Positions 1 to 9,024 are shown, numbered from the stretch's first letter. The stretch is DNA of 61,379 nucleotides from Deltaproteobacteria bacterium UBA1386 (GCA_002305765.1 DBQU01000055.1:1-61379), one strand, 5' to 3'. Numbers and translations: made by a program. The notes: a model not told the origin generated them from the sequence alone.

Positions 1-8
1 TGCCGCAT
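1..8 (-). CDS. start codon region of the gene downstream of tuf (possibly rpsJ), cut by window edge
   Basis: Twelve bases after the tuf stop, the minus strand has AAGGGGAA, five bases, then ATG and under two further codons before the window ends. The spacing fits a real start in the same operon. In many bacteria rpsJ (ribosomal protein S10) follows tuf, so that is the likeliest identity, but only M-R can be read here. Confidence 0.35.
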
Positions 9-20
9 TGTAATTCCCCT

Positions 21-1220
21 TTATTCGATTATCTCGGTGACGACTCCGGCACCGACTGTCTTGCCGCCCTCGCGGATGGCGAAACGGAGCTCCTTTTCCA
101 GCGCGATGGGGGTGACGAGCTCGACGGAGAGCGTCACGTTGTCGCCGGGCATGACCATCTCGACGCCGTCGGGCAGCTTCGCCACGCCCGTCACGTCCGT
201 GGTCCTCAGGTAGAACTGGGGACGGTAGCCGGAGAAGAAGGGTGTGTGGCGCCCGCCCTCTTCCTTCGTCAGGATGTAGACCTCGCCCTTGAACTTCGTG
301 TGGGGCGTGATGGAGCCGGGCTTCGCGATGACCTGGCCGCGCTCCACCTCGTCCTTCTTCGTGCCGCGGAGCAGGAGGCCGACGTTGTCGCCCGCCATGC
401 CCTGGTCGAGGATCTTGCGGAACATCTCCACGGAGGTGGTGACGGTCTTCTGGGTGGGACGGAAGCCGACGATCTCGACCTCTTCGCCGGGCTTGATGGC
501 GCCTCTTTCGATCCTGCCCGTCACGACGGTGCCGCGGCCGGAGATGGTGAAGACGTCCTCGACGGGCATCAGGAAGGGCTTGTCGGTGTCACGGGCCGGC
601 TCGGGGATATAGGAGTCGCAGGCAGCCAGAAGCTCGTAGATGCTCTTGCAGTCCGGGCAGTTCGGGTCGCCGCAGCCGTGCTCGAGGGCCTTCAGCGCGG
701 ATCCCTTGATGATGGGGATGTCGTCGCCGGGGAACTCGTACTGGGTGAGGAGCTCGCGGAGCTCCATCTCGACGAGCTCGATGAGCTCGGGGTCGTCGAC
801 CATGTCCGTCTTGTTGAGGTAGACGACCATGCAGGGGACGCCGACCTGGCGGGCAAGGAGTATGTGCTCACGGGTCTGGGGCATGGGGCCGTCGTTGGCT
901 CCCACGACCAGGATGGCGCCGTCCATCTGGGCGGCTCCCGTGATCATGTTCTTGATGTAGTCGGCATGGCCCGGGCAGTCCACGTGGGCGTAGTGGCGGT
1001 TGTCCGTCTCGTACTCGACGTGGGCGGTGGCGATGGTGATGCCCCTCTCCTTCTCCTCGGGTGCCTTGTCGATCTGATCGAAGGGGATCCAGTCGGCCTG
1101 ACCTTTATTGGAAAGGCACCTCGTGATGGCGCTCGTGAGGGTGGTCTTTCCGTGATCTATATGTCCGATGGTTCCTATGTTCACATGTGGTTTCGTCCGT
1201 TCAAACTTTTTCTTACCCAT
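21..1220 (-). CDS. tuf: translation elongation factor Tu
   Basis: EF-Tu is the GTPase that delivers aminoacyl-tRNA to the ribosomal A site. The 399-residue product is normal length and has every G-box: GHIDHGKT (19-26), DCPGH (81-85), NKTD (136-139) and GSALK (173-177). It is the last gene of rpsL-rpsG-fusA-tuf. Its ATG lies inside the last codons of fusA (8-nt overlap) and its ribosome binding site GGAGGT is within fusA coding sequence, so the two are probably translationally coupled. Odd point: the loop after GSALK carries a cysteine cluster, C183-x4-C188-x2-C191 with C201 nearby, where E. coli EF-Tu has none. Confidence 0.97.
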   Translation of the reverse strand: MGKKKFERTKPHVNIGTIGHIDHGKTTLTSAITRCLSNKGQADWIPFDQIDKAPEEKERGITIATAHVEYETDNRHYAHVDCPGHADYIKNMITGAAQMDGAILVVGANDGPMPQTREHILLARQVGVPCMVVYLNKTDMVDDPELIELVEMELRELLTQYEFPGDDIPIIKGSALKALEHGCGDPNCPDCKSIYELLAACDSYIPEPARDTDKPFLMPVEDVFTISGRGTVVTGRIERGAIKPGEEVEIVGFRPTQKTVTTSVEMFRKILDQGMAGDNVGLLLRGTKKDEVERGQVIAKPGSITPHTKFKGEVYILTKEEGGRHTPFFSGYRPQFYLRTTDVTGVAKLPDGVEMVMPGDNVTLSVELVTPIALEKELRFAIREGGKTVGAGVVTEIIE

Positions 1221-3291
1221 AGAGGACCTCCGTGGCGAATTTATCTTTTCTTTTTAGATTCTGTAATATGTTGGATGGTACCGGATGATAGTGGAAAAAC
1301 TCCATGCTGGAATAACCGCGTCCCTGCGTCAGTGACCTCAGCTGCGTCGTGTAGCCGAACATCTCATCGAGGGGAATGTGGGCCAGGACGTGCTTGAAGC
1401 CGTTGCGTTCGTCCACTTCCAGGACCCTGCCCCTGCGCGACGTCGCGTCCCCTATCACGGCACCCATAGACTCGGGCGGACAGTGGATGTCGACCTTCAT
1501 GATGGGCTCGAGGATGACCGGGTTCGCCTTCGACACGGCATCCTTCACCGCGATGGATCCGGCGAGCTTGAACGCCAACTCGGAAGAGTCGACATCGTGG
1601 AAGGAGCCATCCGTCAATTCCACCTTGACGTTGATGACGGGGTAGCCGAGATAGACACCCTTTTCGAGTGCTTCCCTGATCCCTGTCTCGACGCTGCCTA
1701 TGAATTCCCTCGGTATGGCCCCGCCGATGATCTTGTTCTCGAAGATGAAGTCCGTCCCGTCGTGAGGCGCGATGTTGATGACGACGTGCCCGTACTGGCC
1801 GCGGCCGCCCGACTGCTTGATGTACTTTCCTACCGCTGAGGCCGGCTTCGTGATGGTCTCGCGATAGGCGACCTGGGGCGGTGAGGTCAGCATCTCGAGA
1901 TTATGCTCCCTCTTGGCCCTGTCCATTATGATCTCGAGGTGGAGCTCGCCCATCCCCGAGAGGATGACCTCGCCCGTTTCGCCGTCGAGCCTGACCGTCA
2001 GCGAGGGGTCTTCAACGGTGTACTTGTTGAAGACAAGCCACATCTTCTTCAGGTCGTCCTTCTTTTTCGGAGCGATCGCACAGGACAGGACGGGTGAGGG
2101 GATCTCGATGGTCTCGAAGACGACATCGTGCCCGGTGGACGCCAGAGTATCGCCCGTAACGGCGTTCTTGAGTCCCACGATAGCGCAGATATCGCCGGCG
2201 CTGACCTTCTTCACCTCTTCGCGCTTGTTCGCGTGGAGCCTCAGTATCCTCCCCACGCGCTCCGATCTGTCGCGGGACGTATTTATAATGGTATCGCCCG
2301 CCTTGATCTCACCGGAGTAGACCCGGATGTAGCTCAGGTGGCCGACGAAGGGATCGGTCATGATCTTGAAGACGAGCGCGCTCATGGGCTCTTCCGATGT
2401 CCCCCTGAGGCTCAGTTCCTCGCCATCGCTTGTCCAGCACTGGTAAGGCGATACGTCGTCCGGGGACGGCAGGTAGTCGACGATGGCGTCGAGGAGCGGC
2501 TGGATACCCTTGTTCTTGAAGGCGCTGCCGCACAGGACGGGAAGTATCCTGCCTTCGAGAGTCCCCTTCCTGATGGCGCCCCTGATCGCGTCGGTACCGA
2601 TATCGCCGCCTTCAAGGTAACGGGTCATTATGTGGTCGTCGATCTCCGCGAGGCTTTCAAGCATTGCCTCCCTCATGTAATGGACCCTGTCCCTGTACTC
2701 CGCGGGGACCTCTTCATCGGCACAGTCAAGGCCCAGACGGTCCTTGTCGTACCTCATCATCTTCTCTTCGATGATATCGATGACGCCTATGAACTCGTCA
2801 CCGTTCTTGAGAGGTATCTGAAGCGCGAGGGGGTTTGCCCTGAGGATGTCGCGCATCATGGCCGTGCACTTGTCGAAATCCGCTCCCGGCCTGTCCATCT
2901 TGTTGATGAAGCCGATACGCGGAACACCGTAGCGGTCCGCCTGTCTCCAGACGGTCTCCGACTGCGGTTCCACACCTTCGACGCCGGAGAAAAGGGCAAC
3001 CGCTCCGTCGAGTACGCGAAGGGACCTGCCGACCTCGATGGTGAAATCGATATGCCCCGGGGTGTCTATGATATTGACGCGATGGTCACGCCAGAAACAG
3101 GTGGTCGCGGCGGCGGTGATGGTGATGCCCCGCTCCTTCTCTTCCTCCATCCAGTCCATCGTTGCCGCTCCGTCGTCAACCTCACCTATCCTGTTGTTGA
3201 CGCCGGTATAGAAAAGGATCCGCTCCGTCGCGGTCGTTTTGCCCGCGTCGATGTGCGCCATGATCCCCACGTTTCTGACCCGATTGTTCAT
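1213..3291 (-). CDS. fusA: translation elongation factor G
   Basis: EF-G is the GTPase that drives ribosomal translocation. The 692-residue length is typical. The G domain shows AHIDAGKTT (12-20), RGITI in switch I, DTPGH (76-80) and NKMD (130-133), and the rest of the protein reads collinearly as EF-G domains II-V. It starts 10 nt after the rpsG stop and overlaps tuf by 8 nt at its end, in the standard str operon order. The start is ATG with AGGT-type sequences just upstream. Nothing unusual was seen. Confidence 0.97.
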   Translation of the reverse strand: MNNRVRNVGIMAHIDAGKTTATERILFYTGVNNRIGEVDDGAATMDWMEEEKERGITITAAATTCFWRDHRVNIIDTPGHIDFTIEVGRSLRVLDGAVALFSGVEGVEPQSETVWRQADRYGVPRIGFINKMDRPGADFDKCTAMMRDILRANPLALQIPLKNGDEFIGVIDIIEEKMMRYDKDRLGLDCADEEVPAEYRDRVHYMREAMLESLAEIDDHIMTRYLEGGDIGTDAIRGAIRKGTLEGRILPVLCGSAFKNKGIQPLLDAIVDYLPSPDDVSPYQCWTSDGEELSLRGTSEEPMSALVFKIMTDPFVGHLSYIRVYSGEIKAGDTIINTSRDRSERVGRILRLHANKREEVKKVSAGDICAIVGLKNAVTGDTLASTGHDVVFETIEIPSPVLSCAIAPKKKDDLKKMWLVFNKYTVEDPSLTVRLDGETGEVILSGMGELHLEIIMDRAKREHNLEMLTSPPQVAYRETITKPASAVGKYIKQSGGRGQYGHVVINIAPHDGTDFIFENKIIGGAIPREFIGSVETGIREALEKGVYLGYPVINVKVELTDGSFHDVDSSELAFKLAGSIAVKDAVSKANPVILEPIMKVDIHCPPESMGAVIGDATSRRGRVLEVDERNGFKHVLAHIPLDEMFGYTTQLRSLTQGRGYSSMEFFHYHPVPSNILQNLKRKDKFATEVLYG

Positions 3292-3301
3292 TGTAAACCT
3301 G

Positions 3302-3772
3302 TTACCACCTGTAGTGGGCGAATGCCTTGTTGGCCTCGGCCATCTTGTGGGTGTCCTCTCTCTTCTTGACCGCGCTCCCCTTGTTGTTGTAAGCGTCGAT
3401 CAGCTCGCCCGCAAGCCTCTCCATCATCGTCTTCTCTGAACGCGCGCGGGAATAGCGGATAAGCCATCGTATGCCGAGGGAGAGTTTTCTGTTGAGCCTC
3501 ACTTCTACAGGTACCTGGTAGGTGGCGCCGCCGACACGTCTCGCCTTGACCTCGATCTCGGGCTTGATGTTGTCGAGGGCCTTGTGGAAAACCTTGAGAC
3601 CTTCCTCTTTGAGCCTCTCTTCGATGAGGTTTATAGCACCGTACACGATCCCGGACGCCGTGCTCTTCTTACCGTCGAGCATAACGCAGTTGATAAGCCT
3701 CTGAACCATCATGTCGTTGTACTTGGGATCGGGTGTCTTCTCCCGTTTGGATATGTGTCCTTTGCGTGGCAT
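3302..3772 (-). CDS. rpsG: 30S ribosomal protein S7
   Basis: S7 nucleates the head of the small ribosomal subunit by binding 16S rRNA. The product has the usual 156 residues: a basic N-terminus beginning MPRKG, the conserved GGATYQVPVEV stretch, and a C-terminal helix ending in AHYRW. It is second gene of the str operon, 13 nt after rpsL, with a GGAG-like ribosome binding site before ATG. In E. coli S7 represses its own operon post-transcriptionally; no such site was identified here. Confidence 0.97.
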   Translation of the reverse strand: MPRKGHISKREKTPDPKYNDMMVQRLINCVMLDGKKSTASGIVYGAINLIEERLKEEGLKVFHKALDNIKPEIEVKARRVGGATYQVPVEVRLNRKLSLGIRWLIRYSRARSEKTMMERLAGELIDAYNNKGSAVKKREDTHKMAEANKAFAHYRW

Positions 3773-3785
3773 TTCTTATGCTCCC

Positions 3786-4172
3786 TTATTGTTTCGGTTT
3801 CTTTGCCCCATACTTGGACCTGCTCTTCTTCCTGTTCGCGACTCCGCTGGCGTCGAGGGATCCCCTGATGATGTGGTAGCGGACACCGGGCAAGTCTTTC
3901 ACCCTGCCGCCCCTGATGAGAACCACGGAGTGTTCCTGCAGGTTGTGGCCGATGCCGGGGATGTACGTCGTCACTTCGATGCTGTTCGTAAGCCTTACAC
4001 GGGCGACCTTCCTCAATGCCGAGTTCGGTTTCTTCGGTGTCGTCGTATAGACCCTGACGCAAACTCCCCTTTTTTGCGGGCAGTTTGTCAGAGCGGGAGA
4101 CGAGCTCTTCTTTTTGACGGCTTCTCTCCCAAGCCTCACTAACTGGTTAATAGTAGGCATCAATACCTCCAA
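3786..4172 (-). CDS. rpsL: 30S ribosomal protein S12
   Basis: S12 sits at the decoding centre and controls tRNA selection accuracy. The 128-residue protein has the conserved TPKKPNSALRK segment and RGGRVKDLPGVRY. The lysines at the usual streptomycin-resistance positions in both segments are the sensitive wild-type residues. It is first gene of the str operon, with a strong ribosome binding site (TTGGAGGTATTG before ATG) and a promoter about 60 bases upstream. No rpoB or rpoC precedes it, so the operon starts here. Confidence 0.97.
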   Translation of the reverse strand: MEVLMPTINQLVRLGREAVKKKSSSPALTNCPQKRGVCVRVYTTTPKKPNSALRKVARVRLTNSIEVTTYIPGIGHNLQEHSVVLIRGGRVKDLPGVRYHIIRGSLDASGVANRKKSRSKYGAKKPKQ

Positions 4173-4230
4173 AAAAATAATCCCTCATCATGACGGGATA
4201 TAGGTCATAACTGGCGTAAAAAGCAGTGCT

Positions 4231-4260
4231 ATATTAAACGATTACCTTTTTTATTGTCAA
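4231..4260 (-). promoter_or_regulatory. sigma70-type promoter of the str operon
   Basis: On the minus strand, TTGACA (4260-4255), an 18-bp spacer and TAATAT (4236-4231) form a near-consensus promoter. The predicted start is near 4224, giving an rpsL leader of about 50 nt that ends in GGAGGT. An A-rich spacer fits strong constitutive expression. Confidence 0.8.
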
Positions 4261-4462
4261 GACTTTTTTGGGTTCCCTTCAACAAAACACCCGCCCTTCG
4301 GGCAAGCAGACGCGTCCGAAAAATCCCCAAAAACGGGCAATATGGGGGACCGATTTCCCCAGAAATTTGTAACTAGTTGAAACAATGGAACAAAAAATCC
4401 AAATATTTTTTTGCAGGTCCACGGGAAGAGGGCGAGAAAGGAGACGACAGGCCGGCCCAGCT

Positions 4463-4478
4463 TGTGAACTATGTCACA
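4463..4478 (+). promoter_or_regulatory. CRP/FNR-family-like binding palindrome upstream of the OFA transporter
   Basis: The sequence TGTGA-N6-TCACA is a perfect inverted repeat matching the E. coli CRP consensus half-sites. Its centre (4470.5) lies about 46 bp before the start expected from the TATACT element at 4505-4510. That element lacks a properly spaced -35, so an activator-dependent arrangement is plausible. The rest of the 404-bp gap 4173-4576 holds the str promoter, a small GCCC-TTC-GGGC hairpin near 4293, and no convincing gene. Confidence 0.6.
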
Positions 4479-4486
4479 GAAAATCC

Positions 4487-4510
4487 TTGACATCATTGAC
4501 CCGGTATACT
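4487..4510 (+). promoter_or_regulatory. probable promoter of the OFA transporter
   Basis: TATACT (4505-4510) is a good -10. TTGACA (4487-4492) is present but only 12 bp upstream, too close for a normal -35. Expression may therefore depend on a regulator at the palindrome just upstream. Confidence 0.45.
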
Positions 4511-4576
4511 AGTTTTCAGGATATTCGTTTAAAATAGGGGATTAGCGCATTTATTCAAATCAGGGGAGGTAGGTAT

Positions 4577-5812
4577 ATGTCGGATAACGCGAAGGTATTT
4601 GGTATGTCTGCGAACGCGGGAAGATGGGTGTTCGTGGTCCTTGGCATGATCATCAACCTGTGCCTCGGAGCTGTCTACGCGTACAGCGTGTTCAAGGGAC
4701 CACTTGAAAAGATGTTCAACGCAACGGCAAAACAGGGCAACATGCCGTTCATGGTCTTTATAGCGATATTTGCCCTTTTCACGTTCCTGGCAGGGAAATT
4801 CATCGATAAGCTCGGCCCCCGGATCGTCATGATCATCGGCGGCGTTGTCGTGGGCCTGGGATGGATGCTGGCAAAGTTCTCCGGCAGCATCACCATGGTC
4901 ACGATCACATACGGCATCATCGGCGGCGCGGGTGTGGGTCTCGTGTACGGCGGGCCGGTCTCGGTCTGTACGAAATGGTTCCCTGACAAGAAGGGTCTCG
5001 CCGTCGGTCTCGCCCTCCTTGGCTTCGGCGGCTCCGCGTTCATCACGGCGCCCCTTGCGAAGGCCCTCATCGCCTCTTCCGGACCGCTGAACACCTTTCT
5101 CTACATGGGTGCCGGGTTCCTTGTCGTCACCGTCATCCTTTCGATGTTCATGAGGTTCCCGGCGGCAGACTGGAAACCGGCAGGATGGAATCCCCCTCAG
5201 CCGGCGGGCGGAGCACCCAAGAGCATCACCCCGGGCGGCATGCTCTCGACCTCGAGCTTCTACGGCCTTTGGATCTGCTACCTCTTCGGAACCACTGCCG
5301 GTCTTATGGCAATAGGCGTCTCAGCGACGGTAGGAGGCGAGGTCATCGGTCTCGATGTGGGCACCGCGGCGTTCCTCGTTTCCATCTTCGCCATATTCAA
5401 CGGTATAGGCAGGCCCATCTTCGGCACCCTCGCGGACAAGATCACACCCAGGTACGCGGCCATCGTCACCTTTGTCATCATAGGAATCTCTTCCCTCATG
5501 ATGCTCAGCGCCGGAAAGGGATCGGTGGGTCTTTTCGCCGTCGCCTTCTGCGGCTTCTGGCTCTGCCTTGGCGGATGGCTTGCCATCGGCCCGGCAAGCA
5601 CGGCATCCTTCTTCGGTCTCGAGGGGTATGCTCAAAAATATGGCATCGTCTTCAGCGCCTACGGTCTCGGCGCCATCGTCGGAGGCATCATCTCAGGTAT
5701 GGCCAAGGACACCTTCGGAAGCTACACGGCCGCCTTCTGGCCTACCCTGATACTCGCCATCGTGGGTATCTTCGTGGCATTCTTCGTTCTCAGACCGCCG
5801 AAGGCCAGGTAG
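4577..5812 (+). CDS. MFS transporter, oxalate/formate antiporter (OFA) family
   Basis: A 411-residue, twelve-helix major facilitator protein of the inner membrane. The N-terminal pattern RW-x2-V-x3-G, then GAVYAYSVFKGPL, is typical of the OFA family, whose characterised members exchange oxalate for formate or carry short monocarboxylates. Substrate cannot be told from sequence. It is a single-gene unit with ribosome binding site GGGGAGGT before ATG, a CRP/FNR-like site upstream and a strong terminator downstream. Acetyl-CoA synthetase lies nearby on the opposite strand, so uptake or release of acetate or another small acid is a reasonable guess. Confidence 0.88.
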   Translation: MSDNAKVFGMSANAGRWVFVVLGMIINLCLGAVYAYSVFKGPLEKMFNATAKQGNMPFMVFIAIFALFTFLAGKFIDKLGPRIVMIIGGVVVGLGWMLAKFSGSITMVTITYGIIGGAGVGLVYGGPVSVCTKWFPDKKGLAVGLALLGFGGSAFITAPLAKALIASSGPLNTFLYMGAGFLVVTVILSMFMRFPAADWKPAGWNPPQPAGGAPKSITPGGMLSTSSFYGLWICYLFGTTAGLMAIGVSATVGGEVIGLDVGTAAFLVSIFAIFNGIGRPIFGTLADKITPRYAAIVTFVIIGISSLMMLSAGKGSVGLFAVAFCGFWLCLGGWLAIGPASTASFFGLEGYAQKYGIVFSAYGLGAIVGGIISGMAKDTFGSYTAAFWPTLILAIVGIFVAFFVLRPPKAR

Positions 5813-5824
5813 GCTCACAGAGCG

Positions 5825-5864
5825 CACAAAAAAAGAGGCATGGGAACATGCCTCTTTTTTTGTG
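5825..5864. terminator. bidirectional intrinsic terminator
   Basis: A perfect 18-bp stem (5825-5842 with 5847-5864) closed by a GGAA tetraloop, with seven A on one flank and seven T on the other. It can end transcription of the OFA gene on the plus strand and of the methyltransferase on the minus strand. Confidence 0.93.
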
Positions 5865-5924
5865 AACAAGGGGGGATAGGAAAAGATAGGACCTATAATC
5901 CCCTCACCCTCAACCCCTCCTTTT

Positions 5925-5954
5925 CCCCTGCCATCCCCTGCCATCCCCTGATCC
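5925..5954. repeat. short 10-bp tandem repeat, CCCCTGCCAT type
   Basis: CCCCTGCCAT occurs twice in tandem, followed by a third partial copy running up to the methyltransferase stop codon. The preceding 25 bases (CCCTCACCC, CAACCCCTCC) are a related C-rich low-complexity tract. It resembles the other degenerate tandem-word tracts between genes in this window but has no inverted partner. Confidence 0.6.
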
Positions 5955-6929
5955 CTACCGCCTGTCCCCTTCCTTCATCATCACCAGGTACTCATACTCG
6001 TACAGGTCGCCAATGAAGTGGTAGATCATCTCTTCGGAGTCGCAGTAGAGGCCCCTCGTGGCAAAGATCGCCTTCAATTCCTCCGTGATGTTGGGCACGA
6101 TGTAGTCGGCAAAGGGGCCGCGGACGGTCCTGTAACCGTAATATTCGGCTATGCGGCGCAGGTGGGAGAACTTGATGGTGTATTCGTCGTGGCCCTTTAA
6201 GCGGATGCGCCGGGGGTTGCCGTCGAACGCGAGGGGTATGTACGGCTTGAGGGCCGGAGGAAGGGCCGCTTCACAGCTGTGTTCCCCTATGAAGATGCGG
6301 GGCACCTCTGAAGAACAGAGCTTCTCGACCATCTCCAGAGCCCCGAGGTTGACGTTGAAAGGAGTCTGCGATATCTCGAGGTTGTAGGTGTCAAAGAGAC
6401 GGCATATCCTCCAGGGCAGGTCACCGGATCCCTCCCGGTCCTCGAAGACCCGATGGTCCACGTCCACCGCCGTCGGAAAGTCACCGAGGTTCTCGTTGAG
6501 GATCACCAGCTCGAAGCGCTGAAGGGTTGCGGCGTCCGCCTCCAGGGCATCCTGCAGCACGTAGGATACATCGTGACCGGCCAGTGTCTCCCGCTGTTTC
6601 CCGAGGAGCGCCGGTGAGATGTCCATGAGACAGGGACGCAATCCGGGGTTCCTCTCCAGGAAATCCTTCATAAGGTAGCCGTAGCCGGCTCCGATCTCGA
6701 GGATGGACGTCATGTCCATGAGGGGCATGAAACGGCTGAGATGGTCATAGAGCAGATGCCCGTAGGAAGCATCCTTCTCGAGGACACGGCGCATCGGCGT
6801 ACCGGCGGGATGGAGGGAATTGCAGACGGTCAGCTCCCACCCCAGACCGTCGATCTCCTGCCTGTGATACGCTTCCGTCGTGCTCAGCCGGCAGGTGCCG
6901 CCGGAGGTTGATGGGTCTCTCTCATCCAC
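5955..6929 (-). CDS. SAM-dependent methyltransferase, substrate unknown
   Basis: A 324-residue protein with a class I methyltransferase core: motif I ILEIGAGYGYLM (about residues 76-87) for binding S-adenosylmethionine, an acidic residue at the next strand, and LVILNENLGDFP at the motif IV position. Methyltransferases of the MidA type have an NE-plus-aromatic motif at a similar place, but the match is too weak to assign. The N-terminal 70 residues and C-terminal half are not recognised. It is monocistronic, 34 bp downstream of the acs terminator, with only a weak AGGA-type ribosome binding site. Confidence 0.7.
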   Translation of the reverse strand: MDERDPSTSGGTCRLSTTEAYHRQEIDGLGWELTVCNSLHPAGTPMRRVLEKDASYGHLLYDHLSRFMPLMDMTSILEIGAGYGYLMKDFLERNPGLRPCLMDISPALLGKQRETLAGHDVSYVLQDALEADAATLQRFELVILNENLGDFPTAVDVDHRVFEDREGSGDLPWRICRLFDTYNLEISQTPFNVNLGALEMVEKLCSSEVPRIFIGEHSCEAALPPALKPYIPLAFDGNPRRIRLKGHDEYTIKFSHLRRIAEYYGYRTVRGPFADYIVPNITEELKAIFATRGLYCDSEEMIYHFIGDLYEYEYLVMMKEGDRR

Positions 6930-6950
6930 GTACTGTCCTCACAAAAAGAA

Positions 6951-6974
6951 GCCCCCGGGTATGATCCCGGGGGC
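6951..6974 (-). terminator. intrinsic terminator of acs
   Basis: GCCCCCGGG and CCCGGGGGC form a 9-bp GC stem around a 6-nt loop. On the minus strand it is followed by TTCTTTTTG, a U-rich tail 33 bp after the acs stop codon. Confidence 0.9.
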
Positions 6975-7006
6975 CTCGCATTGCCTTTCAAGAAGGCGGG
7001 CCGGTC

Positions 7007-8995
7007 TTACTGCCTGCCCTTTACGATATCGTCGACAACTGACGGATCTGCCAGCGTGGTGGTATCGCCGAGCTGATCGATCTCGCCGGAGGCGACCTTT
7101 CTCAGGATCCTTCTCATGATCTTGCCGGAGCGAGTCTTCGGCAGACCGGGTACGAACTGGATCTTGCCCGGTGATGCGATGGGGCCGATCTCTTTCCTGA
7201 CGTGGGCAACGAGCTCTTTCTTGAGAGCATCCGTTCCCTCAACGCCTGTTTTCAGGATGATGTATGCGTAAAGGTCCTCGCCCTTCACTTCGTGCGGGAA
7301 GCCGACAACGGCGGATTCCGCGACTGCCGTGTTGAAGGAGTTGAGGGCTGCCTCGACCTCTGCGGTTCCCATCCTGTGGCCGGATACGTTGACGACGTCG
7401 TCGATACGGCCCATCAGTCTGAAGTAGCCGTTCTCGTCCCTCAACGCACCGTCACCGGAGAAGTAGAACCCCGGCTGCTGGACAAAGTAGGTGTTGAAGA
7501 ATCTTTCGGGTTCGCCGAAAACGCCTCTCATCATGCCAGGCCATGACCTGCCGATGCAGAGCTCGCCCTGCTCGTTCATGGGCGCGTCTTCCGCGGGTTT
7601 GCTCGCGTCGGGGCGTGACTGGAGTGCGCGGGCCTCAACGCCGAAGAAAGGAAGCGTCGCGTAGCCCGGTTTTCCCGGCCATGCGCCAGGAAGAGAGGTG
7701 ATGAGGATGCCGCCTGTCTCCGTCTGCCACCAGGTGTCGGCGATGGGGCACTTCTCTCCGCCGATATACTTGTGGTACCAGAGCCATGCTTCCGGGTTGA
7801 TCGGCTCGCCGACGGAACCAAGGAGTCTCAGTGAGGAGAGGTTCCTGCCCTGCGGCCACTTTTCGCCTTCTTTCATGAGGGCCCTGATGGCTGTGGGGGC
7901 GGTGTAGAAGATGCTGACCTTGAACTTCTCGACGATCTGCCAGAACCTGTCGGGGTTCGGGAATGTCGGGACGGACTCGAAAACGATCGAGGTCGCTCCG
8001 TTCGTCATCGGGCCGTAGACGATGTAGCTGTGGCCCGTTACCCAGCCGATATCGGCGGTGCAGAAGAACACGTCTTTGTCTTTGTAGTCGAAGATGTATT
8101 TGAAGGTTGAATACGTATAGACCATGTAGCCGCCGACGGTGTGAAGAACACCCTTCGGCTTACCCGTTGAACCTGATGTGTAGAGGATGAAGAGCGGATC
8201 TTCCGCGTCCATCATCTCGGCGGGGCAGTCGTCGGTGATGTCCGCAGCCGCCAGTTCTTCCTCGAACCAGGTGTCGCGACCGGCTTTCATCGGGACGTCG
8301 AAGTTGTCAAGCCTCTTGACGACGACGACCTTGTCCACGGTGTGGCCCTGCGCGAGGCACAGATCACAGGCTGTGTCGGCGTTCGCCTTGGAGCTCACCG
8401 TCTTGCCCGAACGCCAGTAGCCGTTCGTCGTGATGAGCATCTTTGCGCCGGCGTCGAGGATCCTGTCGCGGAGCGCCTCAGCGGAGAACCCGCCGAAAAC
8501 GATCGTATGGACGGCGCCTATTCTTGCGCAGGCCAGCATGACAACAGGAAGCTGCCAGATCATGGGCAGGTAGATGGCAATCCTGTCGCCCTTGCGGACG
8601 CCTTTCTTTTTAAGCACGTTGGCGAACTTGGAAACCATGGAAAGCATTTCCTTGTAGGTCAGTTTCACGACATCGTCTTCCGGCTCGCCCTGGAAGAGGA
8701 TGGCGACCTTGTCTCCCTTGCCCTTCTCGACCTGGGCATCGAGGCAGTTGTAGGCGATGTTGGTCTTGCCGCCGATGAACCACTCCACTTCGCCCTTCGC
8801 GAAATCTTCCCTGTTGACCTTCAGCCACGGCTTGAACCAGCTAAGCTCTTTCGCGATGCCGCCCCAGAATGTTTCGGGGTCCTGAATGGACTGTTTCCAC
8901 ATCTTTTCGTATTCGTCACGGCTCTTCACATAAGCCTGATCAACGAATTCCTTAGGGGGTGGATACAATCTGGTTTCTTCTGTTGCGTCTGCCAT
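7007..8995 (-). CDS. acs: acetyl-CoA synthetase (AMP-forming)
   Basis: Acs converts acetate, ATP and CoA to acetyl-CoA, AMP and pyrophosphate through an acetyl-adenylate. The 662 residues match the usual length. The adenylation signature YTSGSTGKPKGV is at 272-283, the DIGWVTGHSYIVYGP region typical of acetate-specific members follows, and the catalytic lysine of RSGKIMRR (about K625), which other bacteria acetylate to switch the enzyme off, is present. The gene stands alone with ribosome binding site AAGGAGGTT, a strong promoter, a repeated element in the leader and its own terminator. In a syntroph it could run toward acetyl-CoA; ATP gain in reverse is not expected. Confidence 0.97.
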   Translation of the reverse strand: MADATEETRLYPPPKEFVDQAYVKSRDEYEKMWKQSIQDPETFWGGIAKELSWFKPWLKVNREDFAKGEVEWFIGGKTNIAYNCLDAQVEKGKGDKVAILFQGEPEDDVVKLTYKEMLSMVSKFANVLKKKGVRKGDRIAIYLPMIWQLPVVMLACARIGAVHTIVFGGFSAEALRDRILDAGAKMLITTNGYWRSGKTVSSKANADTACDLCLAQGHTVDKVVVVKRLDNFDVPMKAGRDTWFEEELAAADITDDCPAEMMDAEDPLFILYTSGSTGKPKGVLHTVGGYMVYTYSTFKYIFDYKDKDVFFCTADIGWVTGHSYIVYGPMTNGATSIVFESVPTFPNPDRFWQIVEKFKVSIFYTAPTAIRALMKEGEKWPQGRNLSSLRLLGSVGEPINPEAWLWYHKYIGGEKCPIADTWWQTETGGILITSLPGAWPGKPGYATLPFFGVEARALQSRPDASKPAEDAPMNEQGELCIGRSWPGMMRGVFGEPERFFNTYFVQQPGFYFSGDGALRDENGYFRLMGRIDDVVNVSGHRMGTAEVEAALNSFNTAVAESAVVGFPHEVKGEDLYAYIILKTGVEGTDALKKELVAHVRKEIGPIASPGKIQFVPGLPKTRSGKIMRRILRKVASGEIDQLGDTTTLADPSVVDDIVKGRQ

Positions 8996-9024
8996 ACATA
9001 ACCTCCTTATTGATTTTTAAATGA

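Noticed and set aside
246..3369. Long plus-strand open frames opposite tuf and fusA
   Set aside because: They are antisense shadows of high-GC coding sequence, without ribosome binding sites or recognisable domains.
4257..4496. 79-residue minus-strand open frame between rpsL and the OFA gene
   Set aside because: No ribosome binding site or domain, and it covers the str promoter and the CRP-like palindrome.
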